Of a stretch of DNA of 64,000 nt, positions 12,923 through 21,201 are shown in pieces. This DNA comes from Branchiostoma floridae (Eukaryota; Chordata; Leptocardii; Amphioxiformes; Branchiostomatidae), in the NCBI RefSeq assembly GCF_000003815.2, contig NC_049994.1:13032382-13096381 (forward strand), in the 5' to 3' direction. The stretch's first letter is position 1; each line of letters starts with the position of its first letter. The position numbers and the translations under genes were made by a program. The notes beneath the pieces were generated by a model. That model was not told where the DNA came from. It worked only from the letters and a program-made list of their open reading frames with translations, and did not search any database.

Positions 12923-14668
12923 CTAATAGTCATAATCGTAACACGAATCCCTTTTTTTGACTCGGCGACGCTTTGAGCCGTCACGCTGGCATTCCACGCT
13001 CTGCTCTTTTTCTTCCTCTTTTTGCGCATCCATTTCCTTCTCTTCCTCCTCTTTTTCTTCCTCCTCTTTTCCCAACTCCTTCTCTTTCTCTTCATCTCCG
13101 TTTTCCATTTCCCTCTTTCTCTTCTTGTCTTCTCTCTGTTTTGCCTTGGCTTCTTTTTGCAGTCGCGTTAGTTCTGCCTTCTTCTTTCTTTCCTCAGCTT
13201 TGGCCTTCTTGGTCCTCTCGTCTTCCTCCTTCTTCCGTAACTCTTCCACGATATCCTCGTGAGTCATAACGCGTGCTGACAGTTTGCGCCTCCGGGTCTG
13301 CTTGGCAGTTGTGCTGTTCACCGGCCTGAGGATGTCTTGTAGATGCTCGGGGACAAGTGTCCCTATCAGTGGATTTGGTGCATGGCCACAAGAGGGGCAA
13401 GTTTCACTGTTGCTCCTTTCAGCACTGGACTGCTCTCCTGACTCTCCTGAAGATCCCTCTTGCGCTGAAGGGCCTTCTGAGGTTGACATGTCGGTCCATA
13501 CGCTGTCAATGGCGTCCTCGTTGAACGGGAATATTCCCGTTTTCTTGAAACCCGCTTTGATCTTGTCCGCGTTGAATACCTGGTCTTGCACTGAGGCAAA
13601 GATCCTTGGAAACGTCGTCTTTCTTGCCTGAAACCTGGAGTCGACGGCCTGTAGTGCCTCTAGGGTTGTAGCCCACTTTGTCTTCAGCACACTGAACACG
13701 GTCACATCTAGCGGCTGCGTAAAGTGGGAGGTATGGGGAGGGAGCCCATAGATTACGATCTTTTCCTCCATGGCCGACATCAACACCTTCAGGGACAGGT
13801 GGCTACCGTGTTGGTCGAGCACAAGTAGAATTGGCCTCTCCTTGTGGCAATGGGGTAAGAAAATCTTGAAGTACCACTGCTCAAACAACTCTTTGTTGAT
13901 GTAGCCTGACTCAGACGATGCGTACAGCGCACCTGGGGGTCCTCCATCAGAAAACTTACCAGACGGCAGGGCCTTGTTGAACACGATCATTGGGGGAACC
14001 ACCCCTCCTGCAGCGCTCACGCAAGACATGACTGAGATGTGGTCACGCCCTCCTGATCTTATGGAGGGCGCTCTCTTCGACGCTGTTGGCACAATAACTC
14101 TTGATTTCTTGGCGTCCAGGGCCATGCCCGTCTCATCGGCATTATAGATCTGATGGGGCCTGTTTTGCAAGTTGTTCTCCTCCAAAAGTTCGCCTACTTT
14201 TAAGAAGTGGTCACCAACGATCTTAGCGTTACTCATAGCTGCTCTCGCCCGGTCTAGGCTGTCGGGTGATCTCAGGGAGATTTCTGGGTGCCGCCGTCTG
14301 AACCCCATCAACCACCGTTTCCCAGGCATTTTGCCACCGAAATGAGGTTTCTGGTTTCTCTCTTTACTGCTTAAAGCATCTACTTCTTTAGCGAGGGCTT
14401 TCATCACCCCCGAGGTGAGAGGGAACCCTTTTGTGGCCATGTACATTGAGTACTTGACCAGGGCCTCCTCATCCTCGGGGGTTAGTTTCGTCGGTCTTCC
14501 AACTTTTTCGCTGTGCCTCTCATGGTACCTGTCATCTAGCGTGCTTTGTGGCAAATTGTATTCTTTTGCCACGCTATAGATCGCTTTTCTTTCTTCTTTT
14601 ATGGATTTGAGTGCCTGTTGCATATCCTCCTCGTCCCATTCTTTGTATTTCCTGAGTGGGCCAGACAT
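12923..14668 (-). CDS. pogo/Tigger-type DDE transposase, intact, 581 residues
   Basis: An N-terminal helix-turn-helix of the psq/CENP-B type (residues ~8-50, VAKEYNLPQSTLDDRY) is followed by a second DNA-binding region (~60-145) and a DDE_1 catalytic domain. Catalytic acids are visible: D178 in YNADETG, D285 in LLVLDQHGSH and D321 in HFTQPLDVTVF, a DD35D spacing. KKTGIFPFN (375-383) is a family hallmark at the domain end. Residues ~424-427 hold a CPSC pair, and ~465-570 form a Lys/Glu-rich, probably coiled-coil tail with a basic patch RRRVKK. No stops or frameshifts. A strong acceptor (TTATTTACAG) abuts the ATG, so translation starts at the first codon of a spliced exon; the probable donor is at 15209/15208. 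The enzyme would cut and paste its own element at TA sites. Confidence 0.92.
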   Translation of the reverse strand: MSGPLRKYKEWDEEDMQQALKSIKEERKAIYSVAKEYNLPQSTLDDRYHERHSEKVGRPTKLTPEDEEALVKYSMYMATKGFPLTSGVMKALAKEVDALSSKERNQKPHFGGKMPGKRWLMGFRRRHPEISLRSPDSLDRARAAMSNAKIVGDHFLKVGELLEENNLQNRPHQIYNADETGMALDAKKSRVIVPTASKRAPSIRSGGRDHISVMSCVSAAGGVVPPMIVFNKALPSGKFSDGGPPGALYASSESGYINKELFEQWYFKIFLPHCHKERPILLVLDQHGSHLSLKVLMSAMEEKIVIYGLPPHTSHFTQPLDVTVFSVLKTKWATTLEALQAVDSRFQARKTTFPRIFASVQDQVFNADKIKAGFKKTGIFPFNEDAIDSVWTDMSTSEGPSAQEGSSGESGEQSSAERSNSETCPSCGHAPNPLIGTLVPEHLQDILRPVNSTTAKQTRRRKLSARVMTHEDIVEELRKKEEDERTKKAKAEERKKKAELTRLQKEAKAKQREDKKRKREMENGDEEKEKELGKEEEEKEEEEKEMDAQKEEEKEQSVECQRDGSKRRRVKKRDSCYDYDY

Positions 14669-15208
14669 CTGTAAATAATGAGAAATTATAAAGTTGATAC
14701 TATGGTATTTTATTGATTACAAGCACTATGCAGTTTAAAGTCTTTTGTTAGAAATAGGCCTTGATGATTTCATGATAATTAGTGTATCTAAAATGTATTG
14801 CTAATCAACCGATGACTTTCCCAGGTGTCGCTTGTTGCACCTGTATGAACTAATCCATAACCATTCATGGGATTTCAATTGACATGACCCTGATTTGAAA
14901 CCATTCAAAATGCTTAGGAAAGCTCCTGTCTCAACTAGACAAAAAATAGTGATTCATGGTATCTGTATTCACACACACAGGCGGCAAAGAGCCGCGGGAA
15001 ACTGTGTATCGTTTTAATTACGTCTTTGTTTATGTACTGCAGCTTTCTGCCCCCAAGAAACGATTTTTCGTGTTGACCTTGCTAACGTTCTATTTTCCTT
15101 CATTGTGTTTACAAATTATCATCGTATAAATACACCCGTTTCGCCTCTTTAAAAAGGTTTGCTGACTCCCAACCATCTTCAAACGTAAATTAAGCTAGGA
15201 TTACTTAC
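14669..15208 (-). other. probable 5' UTR intron of the transposase gene
   Basis: On the minus strand the donor G|GTAAGTAA at 15209/15208 and the acceptor TTTACAG directly before the ATG frame a 540-bp intron. Exon 1 would be non-coding and lie above 15209, inside the element. Inferred from splice signals only. Confidence 0.5.
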
Positions 15209-15730
15209 CCTGACACCACCTAGCGATCTTCACTGAGTATGCAGAGGGCGGCGACCGCCGGCCGCACGGTCATTGACTCGTGTCAAATGTCGCCTTCACT
15301 TTCGAACAGAATGATGGGAAATGCCGGTCGTGACGTGGTGGGAGGGCGTTCGAAACAGCGCTGTAGTTGTGCTTATTCAGGTTGGTTTCTTTGCGAAATA
15401 AAACACTCAGAGACCAACTATGTTGTGCTTTGGATAGCTTTATTTCCTATGTGTAAGACAGTGTTGTGTGATTTAAAATGGTGCTGTATTATTAGTGTAC
15501 GACACGCCGCTACATGGGGCGACCTCTTCGCGAGGTCGGCCATAACTACTGTAAATTTGAATGTTGTGACGAAACGCTGATAAATATCCACAGCATTACT
15601 TTGCATTGCAGGCCAGCTGTGTGCATGGTCCTTGTTTCTTAGTTGTTTAGATGACTGTACTGGATGACAACCGCTGTGGCTGTGTTTTGCATGATTAGAC
15701 AAATACAAATCCATCCGAAGTTACAGCACA

Positions 15731-15753
15731 TCCGAAGTTACAGCACCTCCCGT
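15731..15753 (-). repeat. pogo element right terminal inverted repeat
   Basis: 23 bp ending CAGCACCTCCCGT immediately before a TA dinucleotide; preceded by a second tandem copy of the CCGAAGTTACAGCAC core. Confidence 0.85.
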
Positions 15754-15755
15754 TA

Positions 15756-15890
15756 TAGTTTTACATATCTAGCGCTACTGTGAAAGCAACTACAAGTCCA
15801 AAACACCACGGAGGTTGTTCCGGCTAATTTCTACATTTTACACTAAATTCCTGAAGCAGGGTGTAATTTTATCCAGTGGCGGAAGAGTAA
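15756..15890. other. insert sequence right of the pogo element
   Basis: Short non-repetitive stretch between the pogo right flank and the resumed minisatellite, ending GCGGAAGAG. It is the counterpart of 10034-10597. Confidence 0.35.
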
Positions 15891-16318
15891 AGTACCTTCC
15901 CTGTCCTTAGTGCTAAAGGACCTTCCCTGTCCTTAGTGCTTAAGGACCTTCCCTGTCCTTAGTGCTAAAGGACCTTCCCTGTCCTTAGTGCTAAAGGACC
16001 TTCCCTGTCCTTAGTGCTTAAGGACCTTCCCTGTCCTTAGTGCTAAAGGACCTTCCCTGTCCTTAGTGCTAAAGGACCTTCCCTGTCCTTAGTGCTAAAG
16101 GACCTTCCCTGTCCTTAGTGCTAAAGGACCTTCCCTGTCCTTAGTGCTAAAGGACCTTCCCTGTCCTTTGTGCTAAAGGACCTTCCCTGTCCTTTGTGCT
16201 AAAGGACCTTCCCTGTCCTTTGTGCTAAAGGACCTTCCCTGTCCTTAGTGCTAAAGGACCTTCCCTGTCCTTAGTGCTGAAGGACCTTCCCTGTCCTAGG
16301 TGCTGAAGGACCTTCCCT
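15891..16318 (+). repeat. 26-bp minisatellite, right part
   Basis: About 16 regular units of the repeat at 9.6-10.0 kb, more homogeneous than the left part. It begins mid-unit (taaagtacc), as expected if one array was split. Confidence 0.93.
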
Positions 16319-16459
16319 GCCCAGCTGCCTTAAGGGCCACGACATTGTATGTCAGCCTCAAGTTCAAACTTCAGCAATTTGATTTCTTGGTTCTCAGATT
16401 TTGTATATACTATGGAAGTACACAAGGAAGAACAGATCCACCTGTGCAAGCCAGCATGC

Positions 16460-16559
16460 NNNNNNNNNNNNNNNNNNNNNNNNNNNNNNNNNNNNNNNNN
16501 NNNNNNNNNNNNNNNNNNNNNNNNNNNNNNNNNNNNNNNNNNNNNNNNNNNNNNNNNNN
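16460..16559. other. assembly gap (100 N)
   Basis: Run of Ns directly before the first readable exon of the thyroglobulin-domain gene; it probably hides upstream coding sequence. Confidence 0.99.
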
Positions 16560-18611
16560 CGGCGACGTCAGAATGTGAGCAGGGCACCAAGTGTGACTTC
16601 CAGTCCATGAGGTGTATCGCGAGTAAGTTATCCACAAGTTCTCCTCTGGCGAGATCTCTTCAATTCACTTCTCTCGCGAGCTCTTCTCCCCTCTCGTGAG
16701 ATCTCCTAACCCTCTCGTGAGATCTCCTCCCCTCTCGTGAGATCCCCTCCGCTCTTGCGGGAGTCCCGCTATTCCCAAACAGCAATCTTCTCTAGGATGT
16801 AGTAGACAGAAATAAAGATCCGTCTGCACATGTTTAATGATGCCAGTGAAAGTATAGTTTTTCAGCAAAAGTCAGAAATATATGCTTCCTTTTGTAGAGA
16901 CCTGTGCTGAGTTGAAGGAAGAACAGGCCGCCATGTTAACAGCCATGGACCAACCGCTGTTTGGGGCTCACCTGCCCGACTGTGAAGCTGACGGCAGTTG
17001 GTCCGCGAAACAGTGCGCAGGGTCCAAGTGAGTGGATCGTTTTAAGTGTATCACAGCTGGATCATTAGTACAAATAAGTATAGTCTTAAGGGTGCAGTGA
17101 ACATCTCTAAATATGTCATCTTTGTTGACACAACAAAAGTACTGCAACTTTCGTAAGTGATATACTGATACAACTTGACTTATCAATAAAGAAGTTCAAA
17201 AAAGATATCAATATACGTTCTTGAATAAGAAAGAATAAGTGCCGAGTTTAACCTTTCCTCTATGATACTGGTTCTAAGGTCTAAACGTCTTGTGGCCTAT
17301 CTACCTATTTTTCTAGAATGTGATTTAACTTATATAGGATGGAATATTATCAAGTTTTTAAAAATGGCCCGTGTTTTTTCCTACCCTCCTTTAGGTGCTA
17401 CTGTGTTGACGAGGCTGGCAAGAAGATTGAAGGTTTCGGGGCCAACATTTGGGAGGCAAATGACATGACATGTGGTACGTTATTCTCTCGCGAGATCTCC
17501 TTACCTCTCGCGAGATCTGGAGTCACTTCGTTTTCATAAATCTTCAAAACAGTGCGATCAGTAACCTGAAGAAATGCCAACTTTGATACAAAAGAAGACC
17601 TTTATATTTGTACGTTTTTATCCAACCGAGCTAGGTATAGATCATATTAATTAACAAAGGCAAAACATACATGTAAAAGTACCGCACAGCTAAGTAGTCT
17701 AGCATCCAGGGCATGATTCGGCTTCAGTATATTCGTGATAGATAGAGTGGTGATTGCTAGTACAAAAGTCTATCATTTTATATCTATGCTGGCAGCTATA
17801 ACACTGCATCTACCCTCATCTTTGTTTTTAATGTCTGACACTAAAATCTGTAACTGTCCCAGCCGCCGATGCTGGGCGCCTTCGTGCCTTCACCTTTGTA
17901 TTAAATGTCTAACACTAAAGATCACTAAAATCTGTAACTGTTCATAGCCTGCGCCCGTGACCAGAACACCGTGATGTCCCAGCCGCCGATGCTGGGCGCC
18001 TTCGTGCCTAAGTGCGACCCGACGGGGAACTACGCGCCGGTCCAGTGCCACGGGTCCGTCTGCTCATGCGCGGACTCTACGGGACAGCTGATGTCCGGGA
18101 CGGAAGTCAGCATCGCGGATGTCGATACCCTCACCTGTTGTACGTCACAGTTTTCATTTTTTTTATTTCTTATATTTTATTTAAGAAGATGACGTGGAAA
18201 AATACAAATAAAAGTACAGAGACTGCGAGCTAAAGTTGTGACAACTTATATCAACGTTAACGCCGCCATTTGTACAATGGAAAGTAAGATATTCAACGAT
18301 TCCATGTGCTTTAAGCTTTGTAACTACACTTCACAAATTAATAAATTTACCAATACATGTGCATGAAGTTTCAGCATGAGTTCAAACCCCCTCCCAGCAT
18401 GAAAAAAAACGGGAAAAGGGACATGTGTGACTGAATTCAACAAGAACAAATTTTGTATCTATGATGTGATGTTGAGTAGCTGACACAATTTTTATTAGTT
18501 TTTATTTGCAAATGCTTTTTATGCTACATATGTACTACCTGTATTCAATTTCATGATGATAGTTTCGATCCGACTGAAGATTTACTTCTTTTCTTCTCAT
18601 TTCTTACAGAG
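16560..18611 (+). CDS. protein with two thyroglobulin type-1 domains, 5' partial
   Basis: Readable exons: 16560-16622 (starting in the gap), 16898-17027, 17395-17474, 17948-18139 and the start of 18610 onward, all in consistent phase. The first exon gives a Cys-rich piece (SECEQGTKCDFQSMRCIA). Domain 1 runs from TCAELKEEQ to ANDMTC and includes LPDCEADGSWSAKQC and CYCVDEAGKKIEG. Domain 2 runs from ACARDQNTV to DVDTLTC and includes VPKCDPTGNYAPVQCHG and CSCADSTGQLMSG. This is the six-cysteine thyroglobulin type-1 pattern, found in extracellular proteins and often inhibiting cysteine or aspartic proteases. Joining the T at 18139 to AG at 18610-18611 makes TAG, so translation would end right after the last domain. 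Start and signal peptide are not visible. Confidence 0.75.
17855..17889 (+). repeat. 35-bp copy of exon sequence inside the preceding intron
   Basis: Identical to 17975-18009 inside the second thyroglobulin-domain exon, 120 bp downstream. The flanking phrase ctaaaatctgtaactg is also repeated (17841 and about 17925). The copy brings a cag that could act as a cryptic acceptor (aactgtcccag). Confidence 0.85.
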
Positions 18612-18663
18612 GACGCGTCTACGTTGAAGAAACGTGGGATTTGATATAAGATTGCTATTTTCA

Positions 18664-18669
18664 AATAAA
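18664..18669 (+). promoter_or_regulatory. poly(A) signal of the thyroglobulin-domain gene
   Basis: Overlapping AATAAA motifs (aaataaataaag) lie about 55 bp past the junction stop codon, consistent with a short terminal exon. Confidence 0.6.
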
Positions 18670-18699
18670 TAAAGCCGTTTACTTCATAACAACTCCAGA

Positions 18700-20740
18700 C
18701 TTCACTTGTCCCGTCCTTTGCACATGTCTACGTCTTTCCCCATTCGTCCCATTGTTTGCGCAGCTGCTAATAATCCGCTTTTCAGCGGGCTTAGCAGTAC
18801 GAAAGATGATAACATAATCGAGTTTGTCGTATGTTTACTTCACAGCAACATTCAATTTCGTCCTCAGTTCCCAGGTCAATGTTATTTGTAGTAGTCGAAC
18901 AACTTTGCGAACTTGAATGTACGCACTAGTGAGAGTTCACAGAATCACTCACCATATTTCTTTAAGTTAAGTCTAAGGAGACAAGCAAAATAAAATCTAT
19001 ACTAACTATCAAAACCAAATGATACCAAATAGATAAATAACAACTATATAGTAGAATAACGATAGTAGTTAGTATAAAAATAACAAATGTATATTGTTAT
19101 AACTAATCACTGACCACTAAACACATGTTTCAACTGAATTGATAAATGAGGGATAACAAAACAATAAAGAATAACAGAGAAATACTGTACAACAGCTTTC
19201 TGAGACTTTTTGTTAACGAACCCCCATTGGCTGACGGCACACCACTAAGTTAAATCTTAACTTTTTGACACAACATTAACTAAAACAGTAATAAGACACA
19301 TTCATTGAATATTTGCAAACCAATTACATTAAAATCTCCTGTACAACAGGATAAACAATGTTTAAAATGTATGCATGTCCTGCCGAGGTCGCGATCAGAC
19401 TATAATCTAATTTTACTGCCTGCAGAGCACAGTAACAACCAAAATAACAACTAAGGAAACAACCAAGAGATTATTGGCTTTAGTGTTAATTATTCTGGAC
19501 AGCCAGGCCTGTGTATATTCCCCACGATCCCCTGTTCCTGTCCTCCTCTCCCTAGCACCGGTCGTGATGACATCACTACTTCCTGCGTCGCCCTCAGCGT
19601 CGTCATCAAGATGTGAGGATCGGCACGCTCTCAATCTGGCGTCCAGCTGAAACAACAGTCGTCACCGTGACCAAGTGTATCTTTAGAATACAACGAGATG
19701 TATTTGTATGTTCTTGGAACACAATTTCTCTTTTCACAACTACAAAATAGAAGGAGAAAAAATTAGTGGAAAGGAAACATTATAGCATATAATAGCCTTG
19801 ATGAAATATCACGTGTAGTAACGTTAGTAATGGTTTATTGAGAAGAAGAAAGAAGCGTATCACATTCGCAGCCTAAGGGCTGCATTGCAGTTGATACTAC
19901 AATAAAGAGACCAAGAGAGCATACTAAAGTGGCATTTAGGCTAATGCATACATCGTAGTACTGTACAGATAGATTTACATCACCAATCGAAAAACCAAAT
20001 GTCAATGACCCCTAGTAATGAGCAGTTCCGATGCCATCCGCAAGGAGATCATACGTCTTTCGAGTAAAGGGGGGGGGGGGGGTGAGATGTAGAGAAATGA
20101 TCACCTGAAATCTTGAAAAGAAATTAACGAGACAGTCGAAAGATGAAGACAAACACTGGCAGAATAAGATGCTAATGCAAAAACAGCGATATCGTTGATC
20201 TCCATTGGAAACTTTCGGTCAATTGCAACGTTTCCACTGCATCCCCACTGCAGTATCTAGCTTAATATTTTCCTCATGTTGAAAGTTTACAAAAGCTGGT
20301 ATAGATTAAGTCCCAGTCCAGCAGTAGGGTCCAGGTTATCTCATATCTGGTTTTGACTTTTTGTCGCAATTTGTACTACTTTTAGGGGACAGCATTTCGT
20401 CGATTTACGGCTTTATATGCCTACATTTTATACATCAAGTCAATTTTCATCTAGAATTGGGGAAAAATACAAAGGGTTTATAGGAATCTCTTGCTCATTA
20501 GGTAACAAAATAAAAACAACAACAGAAGTGAACGAACGAATACATGTAATGACAAAGGAAACATACTAATTATGTTGAAGCAAAACATGCTTATCATAGT
20601 TGATGACCATCATAATATAATGTACACATGGCTGGCCTACCAATACAACAAATATCTAATTGGAAATGATAATGGATAAAAGGTAAGCGGCATTATTTCT
20701 ATAATACCGTACAATGACAGAAGTTTGCTAGTACCTACGA
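18700..20740. other. intergenic spacer
   Basis: AT-rich DNA between the thyroglobulin-domain and WAP-Kunitz-NTR genes. It holds a possible minus-strand terminal exon (19413-19646) and a 13-base G run near 20070. No other gene seen. Confidence 0.5.
19413..19646 (-). CDS. possible terminal exon encoding a C-terminal membrane anchor
   Basis: On the minus strand a good acceptor (gactgttgtttcag) precedes an open exon of 77 codons before TAA. The peptide has an acidic segment (HLDDDAEGDAG), a charged middle and a C-terminal hydrophobic helix (NLLVVSLVVILVVTVLCRQ), as in tail-anchored or type I membrane proteins. I found no upstream exons, so it may be a chance frame or the remnant of a gene. Unrecognised. 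Confidence 0.3.
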   Translation of the reverse strand: MDARLRACRSSHLDDDAEGDAGSSDVITTGARERRTGTGDRGEYTQAWLSRIINTKANNLLVVSLVVILVVTVLCRQ

Positions 20741-20749
20741 CCTAGGTGC

Positions 20750-20770
20750 GACGTCATTACGATGACGTGA
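20750..20770 (+). promoter_or_regulatory. pair of CRE-like half-palindromes
   Basis: GACGTCAT and ATGACGTGA lie within 21 bp, about 90-110 bp upstream of the TATA-like site. Both match the ATF/CREB/bZIP core TGACGT in opposite orientations, suggesting inducible control of the WAP-Kunitz-NTR gene. Inference from motif and position only. Confidence 0.5.
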
Positions 20771-20858
20771 CAGTTTTTGGACAGGAAGAGGCGTGCGTGC
20801 GTGTCCCCGACCTACTCACTTCCTCACTTCCGCCGCCTCTGGGTCGGACCCCCGCACC

Positions 20859-20868
20859 CTACAAAAGG
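20859..20868 (+). promoter_or_regulatory. TATA-like box (CTACAAAAGG)
   Basis: Lies about 105 bp upstream of the first ATG in otherwise GC-rich DNA. It would place initiation near 20890, giving a 5' UTR of roughly 80 nt. Confidence 0.45.
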
Positions 20869-20954
20869 GGCCAGAAAACCTCACCAGTCACCACTCGGCG
20901 TCACGACAAGTGGAAGGCCTGTCCTACTCTTCTTGCTGTTGGGGATCTCTCGTC

Positions 20955-21201
20955 TGCTAGAAAAAGTCAACATGAAGTTTGTGCTGCTGTGTTTGGTTGT
21001 ATTGTCGCTGGAAGCACTCAGTGCGCAAGCTTCGCTCCTGAGAAGGCCGTATGTTCGGGTCAACGGTAAGAGTCTTAAAGATTTCTTGTATGTTAGAAGA
21101 AGTCAACATGAAGTTTGTGCTGCTGTGTTTGGCTGTCTTGTCGCTGGAAGCACTCAGTGCGCAAGCTTCGCTCCTGAGAAGGCCGTATGTTCGGGTCAAC
21201 G
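20955..21201 (+). repeat. tandem duplication of the signal-peptide exon
   Basis: Two 94-nt coding segments (20972-21065 and 21108-21201), each with the same ATG context, an almost identical signal peptide [20 protein letters not shown] (V versus A at residue 9) and a donor CAACG|GTAAGA. The copies are offset by 136 bp. Either donor joins the next exon in frame. Confidence 0.95.

Larger units (their letters stand above)
10598..15753 (-). mobile_element. pogo/Tigger-like DNA transposon, apparently complete (5156 bp)
   Basis: The left end ACGGGAGGTGCTGTAACTTC is matched by its complement at the right end, and TA flanks both (10596-10597, 15754-15755), the Tc1/mariner-pogo target duplication. 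The core GTGCTNTAACTTCGGA recurs just inside each end: near 10842 on the left, and as a second tandem copy at about 15716-15730 on the right. These subterminal copies are probable transposase-binding sites. It encodes one intact transposase on the minus strand with a likely 5' UTR intron. The matched ends and open frame suggest a young insertion. The remaining interior (10.6-12.9 kb) is AT-rich and holds no gene I can see. Confidence 0.85.

Noticed and set aside
12957-13269. Serine-rich open frames antisense to the transposase tail
   Set aside because: They are the complement of the Lys/Glu-rich coding region and have no independent support.
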